Source of the DNA: Polytrichum commune
Lineage: Eukaryota > Streptophyta > Polytrichopsida > Polytrichales > Polytrichaceae
Direction of reading: 5' to 3'
Assembly (NCBI GenBank): GCA_950295325.1
Contig: OX485805.1
Location: forward strand, 24,973,501-25,037,500
Length of the DNA: 64,000 bases
Shown here: positions 1-11,297 of the stretch, one piece after another
Numbering within the stretch: the first letter of the stretch is position 1
How the letters are laid out: every line of letters begins with the position of its first letter
Position numbers and translations under genes: made by a program
Notes under the pieces: model-generated
What the model saw: the letters and a program-made list of their open reading frames with translations, nothing else
Told to the model about the DNA's origin: nothing
Database searches by the model: none

Positions 1-30
1 CTATGGTAGGTGTCAAATATCAAGCACCGC

Positions 31-180
31 GGGCCTTGGCTTGGTGGTTAGGGCTCATGGCCCCCAATGAGGAGGTCGTGGGTTCTATTCCCCATGCCGG
101 CGTGGTGCTCACCACCTTTGTACACGGCCTGGGGCCGGCCGGAGCACCGGCCCGATTGAGGCCTCAATCGGGACGCACTT
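31..180 (+). repeat. tRNA-derived SINE head, partial copy 1
   Basis: A tRNA-like head with an internal Pol III promoter is visible. The A box is TGGCTTGGTGG at 37-47 (one mismatch to the consensus) and the B box is GGTTCTATTCC at 81-91 (one mismatch). It matches a second head at 242-330 almost base for base over about 88 bp, then diverges after 'CTCACCACCTT', so this copy lacks the body and tail. A functional tRNA gene is unlikely, because the arms do not pair as a full cloverleaf and the head is followed by SINE body in the sister copy. Confidence 0.65.
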
Positions 181-241
181 TATGAACTTTTTTTTCGGCC
201 CAACCTTGTCGCATGTAAAGTGGTGAGGCCCAAGGCACCAC

Positions 242-609
242 GGGCCTTGGCTTGGTGGTTAGGGCTCATGGCCCCCAATGAGGAGGTTGTGGGTTCTATT
301 CCCCATGCCGGCGTGGTGCTCACCACCTTAGTCCACCCAACTATGGTGGGGGGTCCTTGGACCTTGTTGTATGGGTACCTCAAAGCCCTTTGGGGGGATA
401 CCATGTCCGGTATCTTCAAGGCACTAGTGGCTAGCTAGGAACTAGTATAGTGTGTCACTATAGTGTCCATCCTTGAAAGGGGAGAGTAGTATTGCCCCAA
501 TGTCCCCTTGTCCAGTGGGCATCGGGTCATTGACATTACGAACGGACACTTTATTCACGCCGGCCCCTTGCAAAAAAGGGACCGGAGTTTCTATCTATCT
601 ATCTATCTG
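242..609 (+). mobile_element. tRNA-derived SINE, apparently full length
   Basis: The element has a tRNA-like head (A box 248-258, B box 292-302, about 34 bp apart), an unrelated body and a short TCTA repeat tail at about 591-609. The body and tail recur at 1889-2170 without the head, which marks the element as mobile and fixes its 3' end at the tetranucleotide tail. There is no coding capacity, as expected for a SINE, which relies on a LINE for retrotransposition. I do not recognise a named family. Confidence 0.72.
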
Positions 610-1257
610 GTGAGGCCCGATTGTAGGGCCCGATGGTCTTGAGGGTTAAGTTTCATGGAACTTACCGTGGTCAATGCCCGGTGCTCTTGAGCATTAGTTA
701 CACGGCTTTTACTATGGGGGATGATCTCTATAGGCTTATCGTTAGGGGGTCAACCTTGGGTCCCATTAGACTATATCGAGCCCTTTGAATCTAACTCCGG
801 TATCAAAATGCTCATATAAATTCACCTACCATGTACAATGGAATAACCGATGTACCCGGTAACAAAAAAAAAACCAGAGTTGCAATGATACAATATTCAT
901 TATAGAGTAATCTATGTTTGTAGATATTAATTGGCTTCGTTCCGTTCGGGAACATGACGACATTGAGCATATATTTTGGTGTGGGTTACTGATTGTAAGT
1001 AGGCATTGCGCCAACATTGCTGTCATGCTTTTTATTTTTCAAGCTACATAAATTTATAGACTTAATCAACCTTTCTAAAGCCTCAATTAACTTTCTCTTT
1101 ATAGATAAGAGATTTTATTTAAAAAATAATAATTCTAACCATAGTATAAGTTTACATTATTGTTGGATCTAAGTGCGTGTAAACTTTTGAGCATGGTTCC
1201 ACTTGGAAACTATCTTTGGCTTATTTTTGGAATGTGTTTGTTATGGTTAAAATTGTG
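610..1257. other. intergenic, no gene seen
   Basis: AT-rich DNA follows the SINE. Nothing with coding character or a named repeat structure was recognised. Short open frames have no recognisable domain. Confidence 0.5.
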
Positions 1258-1261
1258 GAGT

Positions 1262-1515
1262 CACTACACTAAACATGATATTTAGTGTGAGATACTATAA
1301 ATACGATCACTAGACTAAATATCACTAACCCTATGAAAGTAAGTAACATTAAATGTAAAATCAAACACTAAATATCATCCATGGTAATATGTGAAAGTTA
1401 CATGCACGAATTTAGTGTTAGGAAGGATATGAAAAAAAATTAACAATGAGAAAAAGAGAAGGGACATGGTAGTAGGGAAGGTGATGGCGCATTTATGTCT
1501 AACACTAATTCTATG
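1262..1515 (+). mobile_element. MITE remnant (family B, ACACTAAATAT type)
   Basis: It opens with CACTACACTAAACATGAT and ATTTAGTGT and shares several internal blocks with the complete copy at 10996-11297, including 'CCCTATGAAAGTAAGTAACATT' and 'ATGGTAATATGTG'. The right terminal repeat seen in the complete copy is missing, so this is a truncated copy. Confidence 0.6.
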
Positions 1516-1629
1516 AAAAAATAATTAAGGGGAAGGTGGAAGGTGAGAAGGGGAAGGTGGAGGGGAGAGTAGTAAGGAGGAGAGGAAATGCTTTTACCCC
1601 TCCTATTGATTGACGGACAAGATTGGAAC

Positions 1630-1888
1630 AATCCAACGGAGGAGCCCCATCCGGCCCTAGATGGGAGTTTGGGACGAGGAAAAGCTCGTCCCGAAATCTC
1701 ATCTAGGGCCCGATGGTTTGGCGCCAAAATTGTGCCACCTAAGATGCCACATGGGATAGGTGAGTGTTCGGGCCGGCCCCAAGTATAAAGCCCTTGGGCC
1801 CGATTTGATGAAATCGAGCGATCCTATTGGTTCAAATTTTGAGAGTTCCGGCCGGCCCTCAATCCGGCCCCAAGTATAAAGTGGCCCT
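1630..1888. repeat. GC-rich repeat block with GGCCCCAAGTATAAAG motifs
   Basis: A GC-rich island in AT-rich surroundings. The motif GGCCCCAAGTATAAAG occurs twice, and the block ends in AAGTGGCCC followed by TTA. That ending resembles the terminal sequence of the Tourist-like elements elsewhere in the window (for example 28306-28808). It may be the right part of such an element, but no left end was found. Confidence 0.35.
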
Positions 1889-2170
1889 TAGTCCACCCAA
1901 TTATGGTGGGGGGGTCCTTGGACCTTGTTGTATGGGTACCTCAAAGCCCTTTGGGGGGATACCATGTCCGGTATCTTCAAGGCACTAGTGGCTAGCTAGG
2001 AACTAGTATAGTGTGTCACTATAGTGTCCATCCTCGAAAGGGGAGAGTAGTGTTGTCCCAATGTCCCCTTGTCCGGTGGGCATCGGGTCATTGGCATTAC
2101 AAACGGACACTTTATTCACGCCGGCCCCTTGCTGAGAAGGGACTAGAGTTTCTATCTATCTATCTGTCAA
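1889..2170 (+). mobile_element. SINE copy, 5'-truncated
   Basis: This repeats the body and TCTA tail of the SINE at 330-609 with only scattered mismatches, but has no tRNA-like head. A 5' truncation of this kind is usual for target-primed reverse transcription. Confidence 0.68.
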
Positions 2171-2222
2171 ATATCTATACCCCACATATGGTAAGCGAGT
2201 CGGAGTACAGACATCAATTGTA

Positions 2223-2940
2223 AAGTGGTTAGGATCTTTTGAAATGCAACATGTCTTGTCATTGTGAAAAACAATTATAGGAGAGTTGGATATTGATATC
2301 CATTCTAGAAAATGTATGTTTTAGTTTCACATACTGTAAGGCATGTTCACACTAAGTGATGACGGACCATAACCACTGCTTTCTAAACTGTCTCCTTGGT
2401 TGAGAAATGAGTGGGCAGTCCCACTTTGCTCCACACAAAGTCATCAACAACAATAACGACCATGTCAAAAACTGAACAATAAAATGACATGGAATCCTAC
2501 ATGTCCATAATTGGATAATGTTTGGCAATCACCTAGATTTTGCAATGAGACAATTCAATTAAATTGTCTTATCATAAACTGAAGGAGATTCCGAGGGAAA
2601 AAAAAAACTTCTTTTAGGAGGTTCTAATTTTGGTAACATTATTCTCTTCAAATTACAACATATTCTTAATTAAAACACCTCGTATCAGATTAAGTGCACT
2701 TCACCCTATCTCCTGTGACTAGGGCTTAAAAAAAATAGAATGTTTCTCATGGTCATGTGCAAACTTGGCCTTAGTGGGGCTTGAGAGAGTAACTTTCTAT
2801 AAGAATAAAATAAAATAAAATATGGTTATGTTTGTTTGTAGTATAGACGATATGTTGTCTCAACCAAAAACGATGGTGATTGTTAAGGAATAAACTTATT
2901 ATAGAACTACCTAAGCTTAGTAACAACATATTTATCCATT
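2223..2940. other. intergenic, no gene seen
   Basis: AT-rich sequence with short homopolymers. No supported feature. Confidence 0.45.
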
Positions 2941-2946
2941 ACTTAA

Positions 2947-3226
2947 TTGGAGTTTTGGTAAGGAGTTGGTTGTTTTGAATACAAATCTTTCCATATTTGA
3001 TAGGATTTTTGGTGCATGTTCAAAGTTGGTGTGGAGGTTTGAACAAAGAACTTTCTATATCGGTTCATTAACAGTCAAATTCATTTTGGCATGCCGTGTA
3101 GGAGATGCCAAAATGAATTTGGCACCCAGTCAATCGATGTACAATGTGCTTCATTCAAACCTCAACACCAACTCCAAGCATGCACCGCAAACTTAATGAA
3201 CATGGAAAGATTTAAATGCAAAACAA
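2947..3226. mobile_element. long inverted-repeat MITE (family A), diverged
   Basis: Two arms face each other around a central 'CATTTTGGCATGCC' / 'GATGCCAAAATGAAT' hinge. The arms carry the blocks 'GGAGGTTTGAAC', 'GGTTCATT' and their complements, as in the near-perfect copy at 32096-32433. Arms here are clearly diverged, so this is an older insertion. Confidence 0.7.
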
Positions 3227-3229
3227 CAT

Positions 3230-4215
3230 AAATAATAAATAAATAAAAGCAACGTCTGGGTTTCTTTTACCCTGACGTGAATGGGAGCCCCTTCTTCAAT
3301 GCAAAACAACAACTCCAATTGAGCTAAATGACGACTCTCATATTCTCCATTGGATATTGAAGTTTTCATTAGAAACACTAAATCACGATCTATGTCCACA
3401 TCACACTATGCCTAATGATATGGCTTTGAAACAAATAATATGATTTCATATGGCCATGGGTTTTGGACTGCCAAACATGACCAGGACAAGCCCCAATCAA
3501 CTTTTATCACGACCTTTGGTCACATGTGTAAACCAACCCTTAGTGGGGCATCAAAGGGTACCTTGTCATGAGAAAAATTTCTTTTAGCAATGCCTATGTG
3601 TAGTAACTATATTCTCCACCAACTATTGAAGTTTTTTCATTAAAAACACTACATCTTCATTTGATTCTGCTTCATTGTGACCAAAGTTAATCAAAACCTA
3701 TTTGGAGTTTCTCGTGGTCATGGCTTCTGACTGCTTCCGTCAAGAATTAAACTTTTTTTTTCTTTCTCAAGTCTTTGGTCACATGTGCAAATTGGTCCTA
3801 AAGAATACCTACCTTTTAAGAAAAAAAAAAGTATAGATGATAAAGAACACCTAGTATTATAGTGTAGGCTAGGACCATCGGTAACACCATAGTTTCTCAT
3901 TAAAACAATGAATCATTCCTACGACTAGGGCTGGACGCCTACCTTTTTGAGCTGAGCCCCCAACACTATTACCGAGGTTAAGGGGAGTTGATGAAGAACA
4001 CGACCCCCCTAGTTTTGATAGTCAATTCACTCCAAGTGTGTCCACCTAGCTACTGTCGAGGCATGTGATGCTAATTTCCGGGTCAAATTGTCCAAACAAA
4101 AAAAAAATCAAAATCAAAATTTGCATGCTATGATAGAGCTGCTTGTGTTTTCACTTTGGCCCAGTTAATAATGGTATGGGCCCATGTCAAAGAGGTGGGC
4201 GCCTAGCCATGGCCT
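3230..4215. other. intergenic, no gene seen
   Basis: AT-rich. Phrases such as 'GGTCACATGTG' recur locally, suggesting degenerate repeats. No coding region is supported on either strand. Confidence 0.45.
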
Positions 4216-4224
4216 ATTCTCGAC

Positions 4225-4500
4225 TACACTAAATATTGTGTTTTAGTGTCTTATGATATTTTATGTCATTGTGGTAACTTTTCTAACGGCGCTACATGTG
4301 AATAAGTTTACAAAGAATGTCATGGATGATTGAAACTTGGATGAAATCCATGCCAATTAATTACTAGAACAAAAGGTATGATATTTTTTGCACCCTAACA
4401 ATCATGTGTTGAAATAATGTCAAGGATGACTGAGCTTCGGCCAATAAATCGCATAATAAGTGACATTAATTAATGACAACGTGATATGATATGTAATATA
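4225..4500. mobile_element. MITE (family C, TACACTAAATA type), right end unclear
   Basis: It starts TACACTAAATATTGTG and carries 'ATGATATTTTATGTCATTGTGGTAA' as two blocks shared with the copy near 23300, plus 'GTCATGGATGATTGAAA', also shared. The right terminus is degraded. Confidence 0.5.
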
Positions 4501-5053
4501 CATCACATGATAAGAGTTGTAACCGTAGGCTAAGTTAAGAATAGTAGGCGCCCAAGGTCAAAGCGGTGGCCGTCTGGCCATGGCGCATTTCTTATAACTA
4601 CTCCTTGACATCGTCATGTGATTATAGGAAAGCCTTTAGAGAGAACGAATATAACGGCACGTGTGTTGCATTAGGTAATCCAGTCAAGATGATCTCCGAA
4701 GCATGCGCTTCGCGAGATCCAACTCTCGGTGCGTCGAAACATCGAGAGAACTAGCATAAGCTTCTTAAGCTCCGGAGAACAATGTATCTTGAACCCTAAA
4801 ATTCTGCACGGAGATGCGGAGGTGCATCGGACGGTCAAGGAGCTTGCGAGGTACGTGCCAAGCTCGAGGGAAGAACTTATTTAGAAGACGAGCCGACTAT
4901 TTTGTCCTATTCTTCGTTGCGAAGCTGTTCCGGAAATTATGATTGCATCTTTTCAAAGGCTGCTGCAGGGGAGGTGGACAAGCCTGCGGGAGGGTTGAGT
5001 GATTTTGTTGCTTTTTCGATATCTTACTAGTTCTTAATGATGAGAAGATGATT

Positions 5054-5203
5054 ATGCCTGCGACTGCTGTGTGTTTGCGCTGTGAAGACGAGAATCATCG
5101 TCAGAGGTGCTTAAGTAAACTTAAGGCTCGAGTTCTGAGGTCACGGTTGGGCAACTGTGATATTTTTGCCAACCTTTTCGGAACGGACAAACCTGGAGGC
5201 TGA
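5054..5203 (+). other. short Cys-rich ORF (49 codons)
   Basis: An ATG-to-TGA frame encodes MPATAVCLRCEDENHRQRC and a basic tail. The C-x2-C-x4-H-x3-C spacing is one residue short of a CCHC zinc knuckle, so that family is not claimed. A related 43-codon frame starts at 5246, also beginning MPA and containing a C-x2-C pair, 192 bp downstream. It may be an upstream ORF, a gene fragment or chance. Confidence 0.25.
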
Positions 5204-5245
5204 GAGTGTCTTATTGCTTTCTGTTCAGTAGTTCTTGTTGCGACG

Positions 5246-5377
5246 ATGCCTGCTGCTTTGTGTTGCACGGCATGTGGCTTGGAAGAAGGCGAGAGGAATT
5301 ATCGGGGATGTTTAGAGGTCGGGTTCTGCGTCAGGCGTTGCGCACTAGTTGAGGAAGGAGGCGACAACGGCAGGTGA
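5246..5377 (+). other. short Cys-rich ORF (43 codons), partner of 5054-5203
   Basis: This frame encodes a peptide starting MPAALCCTACGLEEGE with six cysteines. Its start and the 'RGCL' block resemble the preceding short ORF, implying an old tandem duplication. No domain is recognised. Confidence 0.25.
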
Positions 5378-5479
5378 AACATGTTTGACGGGGATGGATA
5401 CAGTGTAAGTGTACTGGTGGATTTGGAGGTCACTTAGCCTTCCCTCTGCAATCAACGCACGTGGCAGTGTCAGACGCTA

Positions 5480-5970
5480 GTATCTGCGTCCCTGCTGCTT
5501 GAAATTTGGAGCTAGATGTGAGATTTCTTGCTTAGGTTGTGCTTGCTTGAAAGTTGTGTGTGTATGTGTGTGTTTTATGATTCTGATTCGCAGATTCTCT
5601 TGTATTGCGAAACGCTCCTGAAACATGTTTAGAGAGCTGTGAAACAAATTGTGCCTCTGGAGACTCTCCTTAAAGGTTATTGAGGTTGAGCTCTCGGAGA
5701 CAAGAATGATACCTGCACCGCTATCTGCGTCCTTGCTTCTTGCAATTTGGAGCTAGATGTGAGACTCTTGCTTAGGTTACGCAATTGTGTGCTTAATTTA
5801 AACTTGTGCGTATGTGTGTTACAATCATGGTCGCAGATTCTCTTGTACTCCTAAAACATTCCTGAAACATGTTTGGAGCTATGAAACAAATTCTGCTTTG
5901 AAATGTTCCTTTTCTGCAGAGTCTCTTTAAGGTTATTGAAGATGAGCTCTTGGAGAACAAGAATGACACG
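5480..5970 (+). repeat. two-copy tandem duplication, ~241 bp unit
   Basis: The unit beginning TATCTGCGTCC at about 5481 recurs from about 5722. Shared blocks in the same order include 'TTTGGAGCTAGATGTGAGA', 'CGCAGATTCTCTTGTA', 'CCTGAAACATGTTT' and 'GGTTATTGA'. Divergence is moderate with small indels. Confidence 0.8.
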
Positions 5971-7205
5971 TGCATTTATTGTGTGATTTATTTCGGCGCA
6001 CTATTGAGCCAGTGCAATTCTTTTTTTGTTATGGTTGGATTGCAATTATTGATGGAGGCATTTTTGTGCACGCCTAAGTATTGTAAGTTTAATCGTCATC
6101 AGAACTCCTCATTCATTAACATCCAGGAGGAGGAAGTCGTTTATCCTGTGAGCCTTATGAGCAAATCTGATGTGGTTGCCAGGTGCTCTCCAAGCGGAGT
6201 TGTCATAGTAACACACTTACCAGTACTCAGCCTCGCATGTTCGAGGTATGGTGAAATATGATCAACTTTGACACTCTTTATATCTTTAGCAGAGAGGATA
6301 TTGAAACATGATGCCACAGGGAATTAGATCTCTTGTTGAGTCTCTCAGTCTGGACAGGGACTAACAAACAGCGTGAGTTCTGCTTTCATTGGAATTTAAG
6401 ACTGATTCTGTTGTGCTACTTAAAGAGGAATCAATCTCTCAGAGCGACCAATTGTTTGTCACACTATATGGCCGTGTTAGAAGCGGACATGTCTACCGAC
6501 GACATAAATCTTTTAGCTCAGTATGCCTTTTCTTTACTGAAACTGATAGTAAGAATTGACTGTGTGTGCCCTTTTTTGGTTGTTGTGTTTACATACCGAA
6601 TCGCCCATTTCCCAATGTCATCAAATAAAATAATCCTATTGTGATATGTCTTAGTTTTTTTAATCAACACGGTAACTTACATTTGACATTTCTATGCTCT
6701 CTGTTCTTTACCTGTTACCTTCTTAGACCACGTGTTCTACTACTCTATAAACTATAGTTATTCGAACTTCGCTGACTCCCTTGCTTTTTTTACAACGAAA
6801 GCAAGTAACCTGACTCTTACTGTCACAATATCTTTCTATTTATGATCCAAGCATTTTAAAACCTAGTAAGTACTCTGATTCGGGAATATCAAACGAATAA
6901 TCGGTAGCACATGTGCATTCGGACTTGAGTACAGGATATCGGGATTGTAAGCAATGAGAAGTTGAATAGAGAAGTCTGTTTTCTGATAGATATGAAACAA
7001 CTTCCAATGAATTAGTCACCTGAGCAATCGGAGGCGTACATAGTGTTCCACAGATTTTGTGGGTCCATCATAAGGCGGGGAAAAGAGGAAGAGAGTCCCG
7101 GGTGCTGATAATGAGAAGTTTGCCTATATCAATCAAAAATCAAGTATCTGAATGGTTGTTTCATCTAGTTGTCTTCAGAATGGTGACTAAACTTCTGAAT
7201 TTTAG

Positions 7206-9034
7206 ATGGGCTCGTCAGTACTCTTCAGTGGCAACTTCTGTCCTCTTAGCTTAAGTAGGATGAGAATGAAGGTTGCGGGTGTTTTTGATTTGGTGCATTG
7301 GAAGCAGAGAACTGACAGGTTTGTGTGCCAGCTGCAGGTGCTTCCTGAGTATCTACAAGAGGATATAATTAATCGGCTTGAAAATGCAAAGAACATTGCA
7401 TTGGCAAGTTGTGTGTGCACATCCTTCAGGGAGGCTGGTAAAAGAATCAAGTCACTTCGAATAGTCTGTTTGAATGAGTATCATGTTGGAGCTAGGGCTG
7501 AAAGACCACCCTCCAACTTAAACCAAAGATGTGATTCCAGTGCGTCAACTTCTTCACAGATTGTAAATGACGGTGCATCAAGTTCTTCACATATCCTACA
7601 CAATTCAGCTACAAACGTTGACGACGACGGATATTCATCTGCAGATGAGAGAAGACCCTTGATTTTCAGGGATCTGGTGGTAAAAGTTCTGAAAGATAAA
7701 CACTTTTTGGTCCAACTCCGCATTGAAATTGAACCAAGACTACAGTCAAAATCTGTCCCAGAGGGTGAGAGGAGAAAGACAGACCATTGGTTGAGTGATC
7801 CATTACATCTGAAGCAATGGATACCTTCTGTAAAAGATACTTTACAGCATCTGTGCATTGTGGACTATGGACAGCAGGCCATCATGCGAAGGACACAAAT
7901 TTTGAAGTTATTGTCACAGAATTGTGAGTGGCTCTTTCTGCAGATAAGATCAGAAGAGATTTGAGATTACTGCTGTAATATCCCACTTGTAATGATAATT
8001 AGATAGTTAGACGGTGTCATGTTGGCAGGATCATTGGTAGGTCATTAGTAGACCATCGTGTCATTGTGTTGGAAAATTGACTGCTGTTGTCCTTTGTATA
8101 TGTGCTATTGACAGGCAAATTATTGAAGACCTTAGATCTGAGGAATATGTTCATTGATACACAAGATCTGCAAGAAATGCCTCTGATGACAAGCTTTACA
8201 ATGCGATGTGTGAAAGTGAATGGGGGGGCCTTACAGGACATCAACGATCGTATGCAAAACCTATTGACCTTGGCACTCCTAGGAGTATTTGGAGTAACAA
8301 ATGGAAATTTGACTTTCCCAAATATGAAGGTTCTGTGCCTAGGCCTATCAACCATGGCCAAAGATGTGACCATCTGTTTACCTACTCTTGTGAAGTTGCA
8401 GCTGAAGATGCAGTGTCCTGAGAAACTGAGCCTCAATGCTCCCAGCTTGCAGTTCATTGCATTCAACTTAGAAGTTCCAGAAATGATGAGGTTGGAGCTG
8501 AAGAATATTTGTAATTTGCAGGAGGTGCTCTATGGTGCCTCCAATTTTGATACACTCGTAAAAATAATCAGGACGAATCGGAATATAGACAAAGTCTTCC
8601 TGGATATTCCCTGCATGGCTCTTGGTGAAGATGGAAAGTGGTTGGGAGTTCTGAAAGGTATTCCTCTGAACTTACCCAGTTTTGCTCAACTACACAAGTG
8701 CGAAAAGCTGGGTGTTCTAAATATTGGGCCTGGGTTATGGCATTCCATGGAGGAGAATCTGGACTTGGTGGTGACAGCGGACAAGTGGCCCCCTGTGAAG
8801 AGATTGATAGTTCATATGATACCTCAGAATTTGGACACATGTCTAGCCATTTTTCATATTCTACTGAAGTCAACATTAACCTCCTTAGAGATCAATGTGC
8901 ATACCAATAGTCCAGTTGAATATGATGTCATTATCCCCAGAGTGAAGGATATGGTTACAGGCTATGGACCGTGCTTCATTTTCAACCCCAAGCTGTGGAC
9001 AAAGAGTTTGGACTTCTCGTGCTTCACATTCTAG
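7206..9034 (+). CDS. F-box/LRR-repeat protein, At4g29420-like (2 coding exons)
   Basis: Exons 7206-7923 and 8115-9034 join in frame across a GT-AG intron (GTGAGT donor, TTGACAG acceptor; the split codon is Cys240) to give about 545 residues. Residues about 46-86 form an F-box (LPEYLQEDIINRLEN then CVCTSFREAGKR), the part that would bind SKP1 in an SCF ubiquitin ligase. The C-terminal half has Leu-rich strands such as LKTLDLRN and LVKLQLKM, probably binding the substrate. From memory it resembles the Arabidopsis F-box/LRR protein At4g29420, notably around WIPSVKDTLQHLCIVDY and over the splice junction (SQNCKLLKTLDL). It is about 100 residues longer than that protein; part of the excess is a Ser/Asp-rich low-complexity segment at about 100-146. 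The start is uncertain: ATG 7206, ATG 7260, or an upstream exon joined at the acceptor-like CTGCAG ending at 7337 are all possible. Confidence 0.85.
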
Positions 9035-10700
9035 CACTATGGAGGGACTATGGAGGGAAACGGAAACAACTGGAGAGTGATTGCAATTCACACAATAGAT
9101 GTGATTTGTTATTTTGGAGAGTAACAACAGTGTATACAAATGAATCTGGGCTTATCCTGACGCTCCCTGGACTCTTCAACAATGTGGAGGATAGTTACAA
9201 ATGGATTTATATTTTTGAAGAATTCAATCGTCATTTTTAAGTCATGTGGGATCAAGCCAGCCAGTGTTCAATTTGAGGTTTGTAATCAGATTGGACCCTA
9301 CCTCATATTAGACCAATGCTAAATTGAGCTAGCCAATACTAATCTGATTTAAATCCTGCGTCCTGAATATGATTTGTATGATACGTGATTTGACATTAAT
9401 GCTAGTCAGATTCAAATCCCATGTAATACGAAATTTCCAGTAACTCCCTTGGAGAGATTTAGCAGATATACTAATAAGAGCTATGCTTGCTTTCTGTACA
9501 GGTTGTAAACTCATTGGGCTTTTGGTGGACTTCCTGGGGGGTATAAAGGTTCAACCTTGCCACTTCCCTTAATTGGAAATGCATGATCTAGTTCCAAATT
9601 TAGATGTTAATCACCACTGAGGTACTTGACAGAGTCGGGAGTCACATTGATTCCAAGTTCGAAGAAAAATCGTCCAGTGGTCTTGAATATTGATAGAGAT
9701 TCTTGACTTCAACAATCTGTCATGTTATTCCTTTTTTTTCACCTTACCTTCAAGGTGCTATCTGTCAGTGGAATGGCATTTTTTTCCATCTCTATGGGAG
9801 TTGTTGGAAGTCCACTAAATTCATCTTTTTTATTTTCTTCAATTCCATGTTTGCACAGTAACAATCTGAACTGAGGCCATCTTTCTGGATTCTCTCTTTA
9901 ATTCCACCTCCTGACCAACATAGAGTCGTTCAGTGAGTGATCATGTGGCCATTCTCATACTATCATAAGAAATTCCTAGGTTGGAGATAAGAAGTTTGCA
10001 TTTCTCTCCATCCCAGATCTTACATTTGACTCGTTTCATGACCGCACTTTAAGTTAGTTAGCAACCAAGCCTATCGCTATGGACACACATCTTTCCATGT
10101 GAGATGTGCAGGATAACCTCCATTTCCCACCTGCAGAAATTCCATAACTTAGACACATTGACATATATGGCAGTTGGGAACCCCTTATAGCTTGGAATTT
10201 TATAGGGGGGCTAGGTGTTGGTCTCATCAAATCCAACTCCAGTTCAAGAATGTTATGTTCCTAGAAAGTAACATTGCTCAAAAGTAGGTTATCAAGTTAT
10301 GTGTCAACTTGACATAAACCGTCCACCCTCTTTCACCCTCATGGCTTTGTCATACTTGGTTCGGCCATCATTTCAAGCTATCATTTATGGCTTGAAATTT
10401 ATGGCTTGAAATGGTAGTTGGCTCTCCATGTCTCAAACAACAGGTTATAGATGTCAAAACGAATTAATCATAAAGAACACAACATTGGAAGGCACCTATT
10501 TGAAATGTGCTTGTCAATTTGATTATTACAATAATATCAACAACATTGGGTGAAAGCATTGGCGATGTTGATTGGTTCCTTAGTTTGTTCACCTTGTTCA
10601 ATTATTCAATTAGAATGTACTTAGTGAGCTGGGACCATCCAAAGAAGTTTGCTCAACTACCTTAGACCCAACTTCCATTTGTGACAATTGGGGTCGGCAT
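9035..10700. other. 3' flank of F-box gene and intergenic DNA
   Basis: This holds the presumed 3' UTR, then AT-rich intergenic sequence. No poly(A) signal could be assigned confidently and no second gene was recognised. Confidence 0.4.
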
Positions 10701-10990
10701 CTAGCATATTGGCCACTAGTACCACCCTCTCTTATAGCCTAGCCACACCAAGCCGGTGGCCCCACACCAGCCTGCCCTCTGGCTGGGTTATTGAGGGGCC
10801 CTGCCCGGCCCTGAACTGGATTTTCTAAACCATGCTTGGCATAGGGATAAAGCGGGATCGAATTTGGACAATTAAAAAAAAATTAAAGTAGCCCGACCGG
10901 GCCTAATTTTTTGCTGCCCGGTCAGAGGTATCAGGCAGGCACCCCAGTTGGTTGGCTGCAAGGAGGGTGCCTTGCAACCAGCCAATCGAA
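10700..10990. other. locally GC-rich block, unrecognised
   Basis: Rich in GGCC, GCCCGG and CCCGACCGGGC-type motifs, in contrast to its surroundings, and directly abutting a MITE. It could be part of an older element into which the MITE inserted: similar GC-rich sequence resumes after 11300. No coding frame is supported. Confidence 0.35.
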
Positions 10991-10995
10991 ACAGC

Positions 10996-11297
10996 TACAC
11001 AAAATATGATAATTAGTGTTTGATACACTAAATACGAACGCATACACTAAATATCAATAGCCCTATGAAAGTAAGTAACATTAGATGTAAACTCAAACAC
11101 TAGTTATCAACTATGGTAATATGTGGAAGTTACATGCTTGAATTTAGTGTTAGTAAGGATATGAAAAAAAGAAGGATAAAATAATCGGCACATTTATGTC
11201 TAACACTAATTGTCAAAGAATTGAAAATTAATGTTGAGCATGGTAGGATGGTAATGACACTAAATATAATCAAACACTAAATATCATATTTTGTGTA
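10996..11297. mobile_element. MITE (family B), complete, 29-bp TIRs
   Basis: The left end TACACAAAATATGATAATTA and the reverse complement of the right end match over about 29 bp with one mismatch, continuing through GTGTTTGAT. Internal sequence is shared with 1262-1515 and, inverted, with 29319-29649. There is no ORF, so it is non-autonomous. A target duplication was not evident. Confidence 0.8.

Larger units (their letters stand above)
4760..7205 (+). promoter_or_regulatory. upstream region / possible 5' UTR of the F-box gene
   Basis: Base composition becomes less AT-rich and tandem duplications are present (5054-5377 and 5480-5970). The stretch has no long ORF. It probably holds the promoter and perhaps untranslated, intron-bearing leader of the F-box gene, since several TGCAG/TTTTAG acceptor-like sites occur just before the first coding ATG. 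This is inference; the transcription start was not identified. Confidence 0.35.

Noticed and set aside
242..330. Functional tRNA gene
   Set aside because: A and B boxes are present but no full cloverleaf is evident, and the sequence continues into a mobile body.
5054..5203. CCHC zinc-knuckle protein
   Set aside because: Cys/His spacing is one residue short of the consensus and the ORF is only 49 codons.
5950..6644. Protein-coding exons (open frames of about 103 codons)
   Set aside because: No family resemblance, AT-rich Cys/Phe-rich composition, and the first overlaps the duplicated noncoding block.
8017..8876. Minus-strand genes opposite the F-box gene
   Set aside because: They are shadows of the real + strand exons and have no domain of their own.
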